DNA of 38,883 bases from Deltaproteobacteria bacterium (lineage in GTDB: Bacteria > Desulfobacterota > Dissulfuribacteria > Dissulfuribacterales > Dissulfuribacteraceae): contig WGBU01000182.1 of assembly GCA_015494155.1 (NCBI GenBank), positions 1 through 38,883 of the forward strand. Reading direction: 5' to 3'. Position numbers and translations under genes: made by a program. The notes under the pieces were generated by a model. The model was given only the letters and a program-made list of their open reading frames with translations. It did not search any database and was not told the DNA's origin. Positions within the stretch are counted from its first letter, which is position 1. Every line of letters starts with the position of its first letter. Positions 16,519 to 25,560 of the stretch are shown here, piece by piece.

Positions 16519-16546
16519 CATTCTATGAGGTCCTTCTTGGTCTCAG

Positions 16547-17470
16547 CTATTCGGATGACATAAGCCTTTTCTTGAACTCTTTAAGCCTTTTTATTAGCTC
16601 TTCAAACATCTTGGCTGCCTCATTTTTCCCTTCTATCTCCTTTTTTATGGAGTCGATTCTTGCCTGAAGATCACGATATATCTTCTGATCCTCGTTGCCA
16701 TACCCAAGCACTTTTGCGAGTTTTAGTTGTCTTTTTGCCTCATCCAGATACTTAAGGGCCTGCTCCTTATGGGTCTTAGAGATCTTTGAGGCCTCTTCGA
16801 TCAGGTCGGATGCCCTGACCAAAGGAATGGGAATAATAATCTTCTTTACTACCATGGAGTTAAGCGCAATCTGAAGAACGCTCTTAGCTTCCTCCACTTT
16901 ACCGTCTATGATATACTTTGACGCGAGCTTCATTGCATCGGGATAAGTGGCAAGTGGTAGGTTCTCTATGACAATGTCTATCTCGCTCTGTAAAGTATCC
17001 AGTAAAATTCGGGCACCTTGTACGTCACCTTGGGTAAGCTTTTTTGTTACTTCAGTAATGGTCTTTAAGACCTCTTCAGGGCCAAGGGCAGTATCCACCA
17101 CAACAGTGTAGCTATTTATGGGGATAAGTGAGACATTCTCATTGGCTGCAAGTATGACTTCCATCTCGCCGATCACCTTTTTAAGGAGCTCAAGGGCCTC
17201 TTTTGTCTTTTTTTGGTTTAATAGTTCTACTACTGTATAGGTATCTGCTACAGCTTTTATTGCCTTGTCATTCAATTCCTGTTTGATGTGCGAGGCCTTT
17301 TTCTCCTCCTTCTCAACTGCCCTCTTTGATATCTGAGCAGATGTCTTGACTTCAGTCTCATTCTTGGTGGCCTTTTCCTGGCATAGACCCTCAGAAAAGG
17401 AAACGACCAGGAAGATCAACATAAAAACTGCCAAAAACCCCTCTTTTTTCAAATTCTCTCTAATTACCAT
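16547..17470 (-). CDS. YfdX family protein
   Basis: The 307-residue exported protein has a signal peptide (about 1-30, ending near LCQE). A YfdX domain spans about 60-260, recognised by the PINSYTVVVDT strand, the NLPLATYPDA motif, the repeated helical EAK pattern and the QLKLAKVLGYG ending. The last 45 residues are a Lys/Glu-rich coiled-coil-like tail. YfdX proteins are small-molecule or chaperone-like periplasmic factors reported in acid and drug stress in enterobacteria; their exact role is unsettled. It lies 30 bases after an HdeD gene, and both end at the terminator at 16494. Pairing YfdX with HdeD is a known acid-resistance arrangement, which supports both calls. AGGAGG precedes the ATG. 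Confidence 0.85.
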   Translation of the reverse strand: MVIRENLKKEGFLAVFMLIFLVVSFSEGLCQEKATKNETEVKTSAQISKRAVEKEEKKASHIKQELNDKAIKAVADTYTVVELLNQKKTKEALELLKKVIGEMEVILAANENVSLIPINSYTVVVDTALGPEEVLKTITEVTKKLTQGDVQGARILLDTLQSEIDIVIENLPLATYPDAMKLASKYIIDGKVEEAKSVLQIALNSMVVKKIIIPIPLVRASDLIEEASKISKTHKEQALKYLDEAKRQLKLAKVLGYGNEDQKIYRDLQARIDSIKKEIEGKNEAAKMFEELIKRLKEFKKRLMSSE

Positions 17471-17500
17471 CTTTGTCCCTCCTTAATTATTAATTATGGC

Positions 17501-18112
17501 TTAAACAGAGGCTCTTATAGCGTCGCTGCTATTAAGCCCTGCTGCCTGCTTTTTTGCAGCTATAGCGACTATCACATGGCACCATCCATTAAAGATCAGA
17601 TCAATGGAGATGAATAATCCCACAGTCCATATGGCTGAATATGGCCATGCCACTCCTATCAGTATGGCTATTGCTATCGAGGCCAGCCCGCTTATGAAGA
17701 TTATTCCCCAATCGGAAAGCTCCTTTCTGTGTTGAAATGCGATAATGATTCTAAAAATGCCAACGGCAAATATAGAAGCTGCGAGAACAAGTGTGAGGGC
17801 CAGAGATGCCACCACTGGGTTCCATACAGATATAAATCCACCTGCTACATACAAGGCGCCTCCAATTATGTGAGGAAGCCTGCTTTTCCATCCCTTTGTT
17901 GCCTTAATGGCCTCTATGAGCTGTAATATGCCTCCCACCATCATAAAGGCTGCAAAAAGCAGGATAGAAGAGAGAGTGGCGAGCGGGGTCAAGACTAATC
18001 CAATAGTACCTGCAATAATAAAGAAAAAGCCCAAAAGTAGGTGAAACTTCCAGTTTTTCCCCATATCACCCCATTCAAAGTTGTTTTCCAATGCATTGTC
18101 TAATTCCTTCAC
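17501..18112 (-). CDS. hdeD: HdeD-family acid-resistance membrane protein (DUF308)
   Basis: The 203-residue inner-membrane protein has six hydrophobic helices in three pairs, the repeated DUF308 pattern. Visible motifs include GFFFIIAGTIGLVLTPLATL in the first pair and the repeated G-x-L/F-x-x-x-x-G spacing later. E. coli HdeD helps high-density cells survive acid; its mechanism is unknown. The start is GTG at 18112, with AAGGAGG eight bases upstream. The gene leads a two-gene unit with yfdX. A perfect 8-bp inverted repeat lies in the AT-rich region before it (18147-18166). This anaerobe-like genome keeping an acid-stress pair is worth noting but not unique. Confidence 0.85.
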   Translation of the reverse strand: MKELDNALENNFEWGDMGKNWKFHLLLGFFFIIAGTIGLVLTPLATLSSILLFAAFMMVGGILQLIEAIKATKGWKSRLPHIIGGALYVAGGFISVWNPVVASLALTLVLAASIFAVGIFRIIIAFQHRKELSDWGIIFISGLASIAIAILIGVAWPYSAIWTVGLFISIDLIFNGWCHVIVAIAAKKQAAGLNSSDAIRASV

Positions 18113-18146
18113 GACAAATTCCTCCTTACTTTTTTGTGATTTTTTT

Positions 18147-18166
18147 ATTTTTGTTATTACAAAAAT
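18147..18166. repeat. Perfect inverted repeat in the hdeD upstream region
   Basis: ATTTTTGT (18147-18154), four bases, then ACAAAAAT (18159-18166) form a perfect 8-bp dyad 35 bases upstream of the hdeD GTG. It could be an operator. The rest of 18113-18406 is AT-rich. It has a TTGACA on the minus strand (18217-18212) without a good -10, and small hairpins, but nothing I can assign with confidence. Confidence 0.35.
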
Positions 18167-18406
18167 GTAAAAAAATAGCAGTATCTGTTAAACTTGGTCT
18201 GTTTTCCAAAATGTCAAGGGAATTTTTGCCCATATAGTCGTCATGATGCTTGAGCAAGCTAACAAACGGACATCAACTACATGAGATAACAAAAAGAAAT
18301 CGGGGGGCTTAAAAGGCTAAAACTTCAATTATCAAATCGTCCTAGACATTCATCAGAGGATGATTAGCTTTGACAATCACCGAACTAACCAATCCAGGAG
18401 GATAAG

Positions 18407-19093
18407 ATGAAAATTGAGAAGTTAAGAGAGACTCAAACAAATCAAACCTTGGTATTTGAAACCCTAGGAAGACCGGAAAAGGAACGAGAATTTTCACTTT
18501 CTACCATAAAAAAATGGGGATTTGACCTTGTTTTCGGTAAAAAGGATGGCAAAGAGACCTATTTTGCTACTGAATCACAATCAGAAGGAAAAGTGCACTC
18601 AGCGGAAGGTGATGGAGTAGAAATACAAAAACTTTTTGAAACCCTACCTGAAAAAAAGAAGGTTTTTGCCAGGATTGAATTAGCCCAGGGTACAGCCTAT
18701 CTGGTAGTAGATCTAAGAGATGCTGACGAAAATCTAGAGATCCTTCGTTTGCCAGCAGGAAGCATCCTTCTGGCCTTTTTAAAGAAACACAAGTGCTGGA
18801 ATGTCATCGAGGCACTTAGGAGCCTAGGAACTGCTGCTGAGATGAGAAAACAGAAAGGGCAGGAGGGGAAACCAGTGTCATATGATGAATTGCCCTCCTT
18901 TTGTAAAAAATTCCTTAAAGAGGCAAAAAAGATAGAAAAAGAGACTGAATTCGGCAGACTTTCCCTAGCCTATTTTGGAGAAAACAAGGATGGGGTCCCG
19001 AGATTCCAGCTCATGTGGCTCATCCCCACCATTTCCCTCTTTGACTTAAGCCTCGCAGAAAAGATAGACAAGGCATTAGAGATACTCGATTAA
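18407..19093 (+). CDS. Uncharacterised soluble protein
   Basis: I do not recognise this 228-residue protein. It has a strong ribosome site (AGGAGG, five bases before ATG), no signal peptide and no transmembrane segment. The composition is Lys/Glu-rich and the codons look more AT-rich than in the flanking genes, judged by eye. The pattern suggests two parts. Residues about 1-125 are beta-rich, with strands such as VFARIELAQGTAYLVVDL. Residues about 130-228 are alpha-helical, ending in a Leu-rich amphipathic helix. Single Cys residues (134 and 165 approximately) form no metal motif. It stands alone, divergent from hdeD and upstream of a tRNA. Possible transfer or a lineage-specific gene; no function is proposed. 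Confidence 0.7.
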   Translation: MKIEKLRETQTNQTLVFETLGRPEKEREFSLSTIKKWGFDLVFGKKDGKETYFATESQSEGKVHSAEGDGVEIQKLFETLPEKKKVFARIELAQGTAYLVVDLRDADENLEILRLPAGSILLAFLKKHKCWNVIEALRSLGTAAEMRKQKGQEGKPVSYDELPSFCKKFLKEAKKIEKETEFGRLSLAYFGENKDGVPRFQLMWLIPTISLFDLSLAEKIDKALEILD

Positions 19094-19122
19094 ATTTTCC
19101 ACACGAACAGGAACTTGACAAC

Positions 19123-19160
19123 TAAAGGAGACAATCATTGGGGGTGGGTCTGTCTCTTTA
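19123..19160 (+). terminator. Imperfect hairpin after the uncharacterised gene
   Basis: TAAAGGAGACA (19123-19133) pairs with TGTCTCTTTA (19151-19160) with one bulged G and a 17-base loop. No T-run follows. It may end the upstream transcript weakly. It lies just before the tRNA promoter. Confidence 0.35.
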
Positions 19161-19164
19161 GGCC

Positions 19165-19192
19165 TTGACACGATGGGAAAAATAGTTAATAG
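19165..19192 (+). promoter_or_regulatory. Likely promoter of the tRNA gene
   Basis: A perfect TTGACA (19165-19170) is followed after 16 bases by TAATAG (19187-19192, half-matching the -10). The predicted start is a few bases upstream of the tRNA at 19207. The -10 is weak, so confidence is moderate. Confidence 0.45.
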
Positions 19193-19206
19193 GTACTGTG
19201 CCTTGT

Positions 19207-19283
19207 GGCGGTGTAGCTCAGCTGGTCAGAGCATGCGGCTCATATCCGCAGAGTCCGGGGTTCAAGTCCCTGCACCGCCACCA
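19207..19283 (+). tRNA. tRNA with anticodon CAT, probably elongator tRNA-Met
   Basis: The 77-base gene encodes its own CCA (19281-19283). The acceptor stem GGCGGTG/CACCGCC is perfect. The D-loop, anticodon stem TGCGG/CCGCA with loop CTCATAT (anticodon 19241-19243) and T-arm CGGGG-TTCAAGT-CCCTG are all normal. A G1-C72 pair and no GGG/CCC run in the anticodon stem rule out initiator tRNA. A CAT anticodon could also be tRNA-Ile2 (lysidine-modified); I favour Met without being able to exclude Ile2. It is followed after 45 bases by the DUF2065 gene. Confidence 0.93.
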
Positions 19284-19328
19284 ATTCCTCTAAAGAGAGA
19301 AATCCCCCGCGAAAGTGAACGACACACT

Positions 19329-19526
19329 ATGGACTATTTTTTAACGGCCCTCGGTCTCATGTTGATCATAGAAGGAGTGCCCTATTTTGCCTTTCCGGAG
19401 AAGATGCAATCCGTCTTACGGGAAGTCACTGAACTTCCGCCTGAAAAGGTGAGGTCTTTTGGGTTTGTCTCCATCCTTATAGGTCTTTTGATCTGCTACC
19501 TGGTAAGAAGGGTGATCTTTACATAG
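19329..19526 (+). CDS. DUF2065 (YjeT-type) small membrane protein
   Basis: This 65-residue protein has two hydrophobic helices (about 3-20 and 44-62) and a short charged loop. The ALGLMLIIEGVPYFAFPEKM N-terminus and the final GLLICYLVRR match the DUF2065 family (E. coli YjeT). Its function is unknown. I start it at ATG 19329; the frame stays open upstream but that part runs through the tRNA gene and is not coding. The ribosome site is weak. It is four bases before queA and probably co-transcribed with it. Confidence 0.8.
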   Translation: MDYFLTALGLMLIIEGVPYFAFPEKMQSVLREVTELPPEKVRSFGFVSILIGLLICYLVRRVIFT

Positions 19527-19529
19527 TCG

Positions 19530-20585
19530 ATGAGTGAGCCCTTGTTTGCTCTTGAGGCCTACGACTATTACTTACCAGAGGATCTCATTGCCAGATATCC
19601 TGCAAAGGAGCGCCACGAATCAAGGCTCATGCGCCTTGAAAGAAGGTCAAAAAAAATAGATCATCACCTTTTTAAGGCGCTCCCAACACTCCTTCAACCT
19701 GGAGACCTTTTGGTGTTTAACGACACCAAGGTATTTCCTGCCCGCTTTATAGGGAAAAAACCAACAGGTGGCAGGGTCGAGGTGGTCCTCCTCTCCTATC
19801 CTAGGGAAACGGGTAAGGGACAGGCAGAGACCACAGCCCTTGTCCGCTCATCAAAATATGTCCGAGAGGGTCAGGCAATTAGGGTAGGCCCAGGGCTTGA
19901 GATGGAATTTCTCGGACAATCTTCTAATGGCACAAGGGATGTAAGGCTTCACTACAGTGGGCACTTAAAAGAGATGATAGAGGCCTATGGCCATGTGCCC
20001 CTTCCGCCATACATAAAAAGAGGAGACGAGCCAGAAGATCGCACACGCTATCAGACCATCTATGCAAAGAAGACGGGATCTGTAGCTGCCCCAACGGCTG
20101 GGCTCCACTTCTCGCGAGAGGTCCTAAGGAGACTCACAGAAAAGGGCGTAAGGACCACAGAGATCACACTCCATGTGGGATATGGCACCTTTGCACCTGT
20201 GCGGACAAAGGACATACGAGAGCACAAGATACACACAGAATGGATAGAGGTTTCACGAGATACCATCCTTTCGATTGAGGGGGCCAAGAGAGAGGGTAAG
20301 AGGGTGATCTGTATAGGTACCACCAGTGTAAGGGCCATTGAGTACGTGTTTAAGTGCCATGGGAGTGATGTGTCTTATAGTGGCCCATGTGACCTCTATA
20401 TTTACCCAGGATTTAATTTCAAGGTCGCAGACGGCATGATAACTAATTTCCACCTACCCAAGTCCTCACTCCTCATCCTGGTGGCTGCCTTTGCTGGGAG
20501 AGACTTCATATTAAGCGCCTATAAAGAGGCCATTAAAGAGGGCTACAGATTTTATAGCTATGGAGACTCTATGCTGATACTTTAG
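19530..20585 (+). CDS. queA: S-adenosylmethionine:tRNA ribosyltransferase-isomerase
   Basis: The 351-residue cytoplasmic enzyme has normal length (E. coli about 356). It transfers and isomerises the ribosyl group of SAM onto 7-aminomethyl-7-deazaguanine in tRNA, giving epoxyqueuosine. Family motifs are all present in order: FNDTKVFPARF, TGGRVEVVLL, PLPPYIKR, the Y-Q-T-x-Y-A block then PTAGLHF, HVGYGTFAPVR and GTTSVRAIE. The ending reads FHLPKSSLL followed by FYSYGDSMLI. It follows the DUF2065 gene by three bases and is convergent with the exonuclease gene. No clear terminator lies in the 122-base gap (20586-20707), only AT-rich sequence with imperfect dyads around GATC. Confidence 0.97.
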   Translation: MSEPLFALEAYDYYLPEDLIARYPAKERHESRLMRLERRSKKIDHHLFKALPTLLQPGDLLVFNDTKVFPARFIGKKPTGGRVEVVLLSYPRETGKGQAETTALVRSSKYVREGQAIRVGPGLEMEFLGQSSNGTRDVRLHYSGHLKEMIEAYGHVPLPPYIKRGDEPEDRTRYQTIYAKKTGSVAAPTAGLHFSREVLRRLTEKGVRTTEITLHVGYGTFAPVRTKDIREHKIHTEWIEVSRDTILSIEGAKREGKRVICIGTTSVRAIEYVFKCHGSDVSYSGPCDLYIYPGFNFKVADGMITNFHLPKSSLLILVAAFAGRDFILSAYKEAIKEGYRFYSYGDSMLIL

Positions 20586-20707
20586 TAATTTCACTAGATT
20601 CTGATCAAATAAGAAGTCCCCTGTTGGTCACACCGCAACCGAACCGGCCCCTTTTAAAAAAGATCACTTATCTTTATTTTGATCGCTCTTTCAGGGGCGT
20701 AGGCGCC

Positions 20708-21427
20708 TTAGAAAATCCAGCGCCAGCTCCTTCCAGCCATATAAAGGTCTTTCATTGTGGTCAGACCACCTGAGCGTAGTTTTTTTACTAGATATAGGAA
20801 GAGATATGCAGTCTGGTATGCATCTTCTAAGGCATTGTGTGGCTCAAAGGCTGGCAGCCCATACTCTTGGGAAAGGTCCTCAAGGTTGTAGGATATCTGA
20901 TAGTTGAATTGATCGTAATAATTTCCCCACTGTTCCTCTCTATAGACCTGGGCGAGCTTCATGGTATCTATACACGGATTCTTTATCTTCCCCCCAAGGT
21001 GTTCCCTAAGGGCCTTGTTGAGAAACTTCATGTCAAGGCCGATATAGTGGCCCACCAAGAAGGTGCCATGACAGAATCTCAAAAAATCGGGCAGTACCTC
21101 TTCTATATATGGGGCATTCACTAATGTGTCCATGGTTATCCTGTGGACCAGTGTTGCCGCCTTTGAAGGGACAATATTCCTAGGTCTTATATAGGTGTGG
21201 AAATTTTCACCAGGTACTATCTTTAAGGCCCTGATCTTAACCGCACCTATGCTGACTATCTCATCTCTCCCGGCATCAAGCCCTGTGAGTTCCGTATCGA
21301 ATACTGTGAATTCATAGGCATCTATTGGCCCAGTCTGGTCAAACGACTGGAAAAAGCGCCAGTTTTCCTTCAAGGCTGGGTGAACAGGACGACCCTTCGA
21401 AAAAATACGCTGGACAAGTCCCAACAT
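20708..21427 (-). CDS. DnaQ-like 3'-5' exonuclease (DEDDh)
   Basis: The 239-residue protein has a DEDDh exonuclease domain at about 38-210. Exo I is FDTELTGL (D44, E46), Exo II is GLDMKFLNK, and Exo III is HNALEDAYQT with the catalytic His and Asp. It resembles the epsilon subunit of DNA polymerase III but lacks the alpha-binding tail. It is encoded 12 bases after a cNMP/CBS/DUF294 protein, a conserved gene pair in proteobacteria. There the exonuclease is sometimes linked to nucleotide or stress signalling; the pair's biochemical role is not established. The start ATG 21427 has AGAGG directly adjacent and a better GAGGTGATGG slightly upstream. Confidence 0.88.
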   Translation of the reverse strand: MLGLVQRIFSKGRPVHPALKENWRFFQSFDQTGPIDAYEFTVFDTELTGLDAGRDEIVSIGAVKIRALKIVPGENFHTYIRPRNIVPSKAATLVHRITMDTLVNAPYIEEVLPDFLRFCHGTFLVGHYIGLDMKFLNKALREHLGGKIKNPCIDTMKLAQVYREEQWGNYYDQFNYQISYNLEDLSQEYGLPAFEPHNALEDAYQTAYLFLYLVKKLRSGGLTTMKDLYMAGRSWRWIF

Positions 21428-21439
21428 CCTCTTTGTCCA

Positions 21440-23371
21440 TCACCTCGCCACAGGGTAGAGGTCTTTGATCAGCGCCTGGAGCCTACCAATCACAGAAAAG
21501 GCCTCTTTCAAGGTCTTCTTTTCAAGGTCAGTGAGGTCTCCAGGGTTGATGTAATTGTCTGGCTCCTTTCCCTCTTCAATGAGCCTCATCTGGTGAATGA
21601 GCCTCAATTGCATGAGAAATTCATAGGCCTCTTTGGCCTCCAGGTATAGCTCCCTTGAAATGTGATTCCCCTCTTCCAGGGCCTGTAATCTCATGAGCGT
21701 GTTGGTCTCTTTGATCCCATGCCTCAAGGACATGAGCCGAGCAAAATCCACGAATGGCACAATACCCCTGGTCTTGAGATCCAGCCTATTCTTGTGTTCA
21801 CCATCCTTTTCCACAATAAAATTCCTGAAAAAGGTCAGCGGGGGCCTGATCTCTAGACAGTCTTTGGCCAGATGATATTGAAAGATCGTATGTTTACTTG
21901 CGATCTTGGCGAGGTGGTCCCTGAGATTCCTTCCCAGTAAGAGTTCTCCAAAACCAGGCCTAAAGTCGAAGAATATTGTGGCATTCCGTATCTCATCGGG
22001 CTCTGGGCGCATCACCCAATCTTCAAAATATCTCTTCCACGTAGTGTATGGCTTGCACCACCTGGGGTTTGAGGCCATGATGTCACCGGGGCACCTTGGA
22101 AAACCGCACTTCACCAGGTGTTCGATGGCCTCTTTTCCAAAGGCAGAGAAATAGTCCTCTGCCTCCTTCCTGAGATTATCATCGTCTGTATCTTCATAGA
22201 TGAGGGCATTGTCCTGGTCTGTCCTAAAGGTCTGCTCCTTTCGGCCCTCACTCCCCATTAGCAACCAACAGTATCTTACAGGGGGCTGCCCCATCTTGTC
22301 TTGTAGGAGTGTCAGAAGCTTTTCCAATATGAGGTCATTCAAGATAGTGATGACCCTAGTGATGTTGTTGGACCTTGCCCCCTCCTCCAGCAAATTCCTG
22401 ATGATAGTTGGTACCTTTTGAGAGATTGGATAGAGGTCTTCGATGGTCTGCCTGGATACTATCTCCCTGAAGATATAGAGGGGTGAACTCCCCTGTAGCA
22501 CCATGATGTCGTGGGCAGTGACCACCCCTATAATCCTCCCCCCCTGTTCTACAGCCAGGTGATGTACCTGGGTCTGCATCATGGTGAGAAGCGCATCAAA
22601 GGCAAGGGTCATGGAGGAGACCTTCTTCACAGGGCTTGACATGATCTTTGAAACGGGCTCTTGATACCCAAGGCCCCTTGCCACCACCTTTGTTCGAAGG
22701 TCCTTGTCAGTCACTATACCTACAATCTCCCCACCACTATCCTTCACCAAAAGAGAGCCAATGTGCATCTCAGCCATCTTTTGGGCAGCAGACTGGATGG
22801 ACTCTGTATGTGCAATGGTCTGGGGCTCGCGGTGGATCAAATCCTTCACTTGGACACTAAAGAGATAGAGACTGCTTTCAGACTTGGGCGTCATCTTGTG
22901 CCGTCTCAGTTCCTGGTATGCAGTCCTTATGAGTTTTTGGGAGAAGCTCTTCAAGAAGAACTGGACAAATTTTGGGTATTGCTCCAGCAGTTCCAGGAAT
23001 TTCTCCTTTTTCAATAGGAAACAAAAGGTATCCTCCACTGTCTCCACGTTTAGATTTGCCCTCGAATTCTGGATTATGGGAAGCGCCCCGATATAGGACC
23101 CCTCCCCCCTGTAGTCCTTCAGGGTGACCACCCCTTCATCATCCTTGAGGTAGAGCTTCACTCCACCCTTTTGGATGAGGTAGAGGTGTTCTACTTCGGT
23201 CTCGTCTTGTTTGAAGATAAGGGTCCCCCTTGGGAAGAAGTCTATGGTGATCTCCTTGGCCAACTCATTCAAGGCATCATCTGATAGGCTATTAAAGGGG
23301 TGGATCTTTTTTAAGAAGTCCACTATTACCTGTGGGGGTACGGCGTGTGGATTAGACCTGTCGTATTCCAT
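21440..23371 (-). CDS. cNMP-binding / twin CBS / DUF294 nucleotidyltransferase-like protein
   Basis: The 643-residue cytoplasmic protein has ordered modules. A cyclic-nucleotide-binding domain covers about 10-140, and two CBS domains about 160-285. A DUF294 nucleotidyltransferase-like domain (about 310-450) contains GSEGRKEQTFRTDQDNALIY, where the G-S, E and D-x-D residues fit a GlnD-type metal site. A helical C-terminal DUF294_C substrate-binding domain covers about 480-640. Such proteins probably sense adenine nucleotides and modify or bind a partner, but the target is unknown. I start at ATG 23371 because GAGG lies nine bases upstream; a TTG at 23407 would add 12 residues with no comparable site. 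The DnaQ-like gene follows immediately. Confidence 0.88.
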   Translation of the reverse strand: MEYDRSNPHAVPPQVIVDFLKKIHPFNSLSDDALNELAKEITIDFFPRGTLIFKQDETEVEHLYLIQKGGVKLYLKDDEGVVTLKDYRGEGSYIGALPIIQNSRANLNVETVEDTFCFLLKKEKFLELLEQYPKFVQFFLKSFSQKLIRTAYQELRRHKMTPKSESSLYLFSVQVKDLIHREPQTIAHTESIQSAAQKMAEMHIGSLLVKDSGGEIVGIVTDKDLRTKVVARGLGYQEPVSKIMSSPVKKVSSMTLAFDALLTMMQTQVHHLAVEQGGRIIGVVTAHDIMVLQGSSPLYIFREIVSRQTIEDLYPISQKVPTIIRNLLEEGARSNNITRVITILNDLILEKLLTLLQDKMGQPPVRYCWLLMGSEGRKEQTFRTDQDNALIYEDTDDDNLRKEAEDYFSAFGKEAIEHLVKCGFPRCPGDIMASNPRWCKPYTTWKRYFEDWVMRPEPDEIRNATIFFDFRPGFGELLLGRNLRDHLAKIASKHTIFQYHLAKDCLEIRPPLTFFRNFIVEKDGEHKNRLDLKTRGIVPFVDFARLMSLRHGIKETNTLMRLQALEEGNHISRELYLEAKEAYEFLMQLRLIHQMRLIEEGKEPDNYINPGDLTDLEKKTLKEAFSVIGRLQALIKDLYPVAR

Positions 23372-23479
23372 GTGAAAAACCTCATTATTTAGTGTTTTAG
23401 TTGACAAAAAACTTACTTCATAGTAGCTGTTTCCACAACCAAATTAATTCCATAAAAACTTTTACAAGGAGGTCCCACC

Positions 23480-25477
23480 GTGTGCGCAAAAGAAACCAAA
23501 AAGATCGAGAGCTTGATGCAGGAGGAACGTGTATTCAGGCCGTCGAGAAAGGAACAGATGAAGGCCCATGTAAAGAGTATGAAGGAATACAAGGCCTACT
23601 ACAAGGAGTCCATGGAGGACCCCGAGGGCTTCTGGGCCAAGAGGGCGGAGGAGCTCATCACATGGAATAAGAAATGGAGAAAGGTACTTCGCTGGGACTT
23701 TCATGATCCAAAGATAGAATGGTTCATTGGTGGGAAGTTGAATGTCTCTTATAACTGCCTCGACAGACACCTCACTGATGGAAGGCGCAACAAGGCTGCT
23801 ATCATCTGGCAGGGCGAGCCAGAAGATGACGTCAAGGTGTACACCTATCAGATGCTACACACTGAGGTGTGCCGTTTTGCCAATGTGCTAAAGAAGATGG
23901 GTGTCAAAAAGGGCGACAGGGTGAGTATTTATCTCCCCATGATCCCAGAACTACCCATTGCCATGCTGGCGTGCGCCAGGATAGGTGCACCACATAGCAT
24001 AGTGTTCGCTGGCTTTAGTGCCTCTAGCCTCGAGAGCCGCATCCAGGACTGTCAGGCAAAGGTCTTGATCACTGCCGATGCAGTCTTGAGGGCAGGGAGG
24101 ACCATCCCCTTAAAGCCCAATGCAGACGAGGCCCTTAAAAACTGCCCAAGTGTTCAAAAGTGCATAGTGGTAAAGAGGGCTGGAAATGAGATAGACATGA
24201 AGGATGGACGCGATCTTTGGTGGCACGACCTCATGTCAGACGAAAAGATCTCAGACTCCTGTGAACCAGAGGTGATGGATGCAGAAGACATGCTTTTCAT
24301 CCTCTATACCAGTGGGAGTACTGGTAAGCCCAAGGGGGTCATGCACACCACAGGGGGATATATCACATATGCAGCTCATACCACTCAGTGGGTATTCGAC
24401 CTAAAAGACGACGATGTGTATTGGTGCACAGCAGACATTGGCTGGATTACTGGCCACACCTACATCGTTTACGGCCCACTGGCCCTGGGAGGCACTTCAC
24501 TCATGTTTGAGGGTGTGCCCACATGGCCCGCTCCAGACAGGTTCTGGAAGATAGTGGAAAAGTTCAAGGTCAACATCTTCTACACCGCCCCCACAGTGAT
24601 CCGCGCACTAATGAGAGAAGGGGTTGAGTGGACCCAGAAGCACGACCTCTCTACGCTGAGGATACTTGGTAGCGTGGGAGAACCCATCAACCCAGAGGCA
24701 TGGATGTGGTACCATGAAAACATTGGAAAGGGCAAGCTCCCCATCGTGGACACATGGTGGCAGACAGAGACAGGTGGTATCCTGATCTCTCCCCTACCCT
24801 ATGCCACACCACTAAAGCCTGGCTCTGCCACACTGCCCTTACCAGGCGTGGATGCTGCCATAGTGAGGAGCGACGGTACGCCTGCCAAGAAAAACGAGGG
24901 TGGCCATCTCGTCATCAGGCGCCCGTGGCCTGGGATGTTGAGGGGCGTATTTGGGGATCCAGAGCGCTTTAAAAAGCAATATTTTGAAAGATTCCCAGGA
25001 GTATATGAATCTGGTGATGGCGCAAGGCGAGATGACGACGGTTATTTCTGGATCATGGGACGCCTTGACGACGTCATAAACGTATCAGGCCACAGGCTTG
25101 GAACAGCTGAGATCGAGTCTGCCCTTGTATCCCACCCAGCAGTGGCAGAGGCAGCAGTGGTGGGTATGCCACACCCAGTAAAGGGACAGACCATATATGC
25201 CTATGTGACCCTCAAGTCTGGGGTCAAGGAGTCTGATGAGCTTCGAAAAGAGCTTAGGAATCACGTGAGAAAGGTCATAGGTCCCATTGCATCCCCTGAA
25301 TACATCCAGTTTGCAGCAGGGCTTCCCAAGACGAGGAGTGGTAAGATCATGAGACGCATCCTGAGAAAGATCGTGGCAGGGGAGAGAGAGGACTTCGGCG
25401 ACACATCCACCCTGGCAGATCCATCGGTGATAGAAGACCTCATAAAGGGGAACGAAGAGCTTACAGGAAAGAAATAA
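23480..25477 (+). CDS. acs: Acetyl-CoA synthetase (AMP-forming)
   Basis: The 665-residue cytoplasmic enzyme makes acetyl-CoA from acetate, ATP and CoA via acetyl-AMP. The P-loop-like [11 protein letters not shown] is at 276-286, the WWQTETGG motif precedes the hinge, and the C-terminal domain has [11 protein letters not shown]. The catalytic, acetylatable Lys is K622 in TRSGKIMRR. Length and motifs are those of a true Acs rather than a generic acyl-CoA ligase. GTG 23480 is chosen for the AAGGAGG seven bases upstream. It is divergent from the CBS/DUF294 gene. A deacetylase-family gene at 2089 and a symporter of the acetate-importer type at 8618 are possible functional relatives. The transcript ends at the strong hairpin at 25507. 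Confidence 0.95.
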   Translation: MCAKETKKIESLMQEERVFRPSRKEQMKAHVKSMKEYKAYYKESMEDPEGFWAKRAEELITWNKKWRKVLRWDFHDPKIEWFIGGKLNVSYNCLDRHLTDGRRNKAAIIWQGEPEDDVKVYTYQMLHTEVCRFANVLKKMGVKKGDRVSIYLPMIPELPIAMLACARIGAPHSIVFAGFSASSLESRIQDCQAKVLITADAVLRAGRTIPLKPNADEALKNCPSVQKCIVVKRAGNEIDMKDGRDLWWHDLMSDEKISDSCEPEVMDAEDMLFILYTSGSTGKPKGVMHTTGGYITYAAHTTQWVFDLKDDDVYWCTADIGWITGHTYIVYGPLALGGTSLMFEGVPTWPAPDRFWKIVEKFKVNIFYTAPTVIRALMREGVEWTQKHDLSTLRILGSVGEPINPEAWMWYHENIGKGKLPIVDTWWQTETGGILISPLPYATPLKPGSATLPLPGVDAAIVRSDGTPAKKNEGGHLVIRRPWPGMLRGVFGDPERFKKQYFERFPGVYESGDGARRDDDGYFWIMGRLDDVINVSGHRLGTAEIESALVSHPAVAEAAVVGMPHPVKGQTIYAYVTLKSGVKESDELRKELRNHVRKVIGPIASPEYIQFAAGLPKTRSGKIMRRILRKIVAGEREDFGDTSTLADPSVIEDLIKGNEELTGKK

Positions 25478-25506
25478 TCATATAACCCTACACATAGATC
25501 CACCAA

Positions 25507-25543
25507 AAAAGAGGCGCCTTTCACTTCAAATGGCGCCTCTTTT
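25507..25543 (+). terminator. Intrinsic terminator of acs
   Basis: A perfect 12-bp stem (AAAAGAGGCGCC 25507-25518 with 25532-25543) has a 13-base loop and a T-run at its foot. It ends acs. The -35 of the next gene's predicted promoter lies in its loop. Confidence 0.88.
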
Positions 25544-25552
25544 ATTTATAAT
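25525..25552 (+). promoter_or_regulatory. Promoter of apgM inside the acs terminator (leaderless transcript predicted)
   Basis: TTCAAA (25525-25530, four of six matches) and a perfect TATAAT (25547-25552) are 16 bases apart. Initiation 7-9 bases after the -10 falls at 25559-25561, at or next to the ATG (25561). No Shine-Dalgarno precedes the ATG, which agrees with a leaderless mRNA. Confidence 0.5.
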
Positions 25553-25560
25553 ATTTTACC

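Noticed and set aside
18229-18235. CCCATAT, resembling a heat-shock sigma-32 -10 element
   Set aside because: No CTTGAAA-like -35 at 13-15 bases upstream.
19173-19328. N-terminal extension of the DUF2065 frame
   Set aside because: It runs through the tRNA gene and its promoter; the family homology starts at the ATG at 19329.
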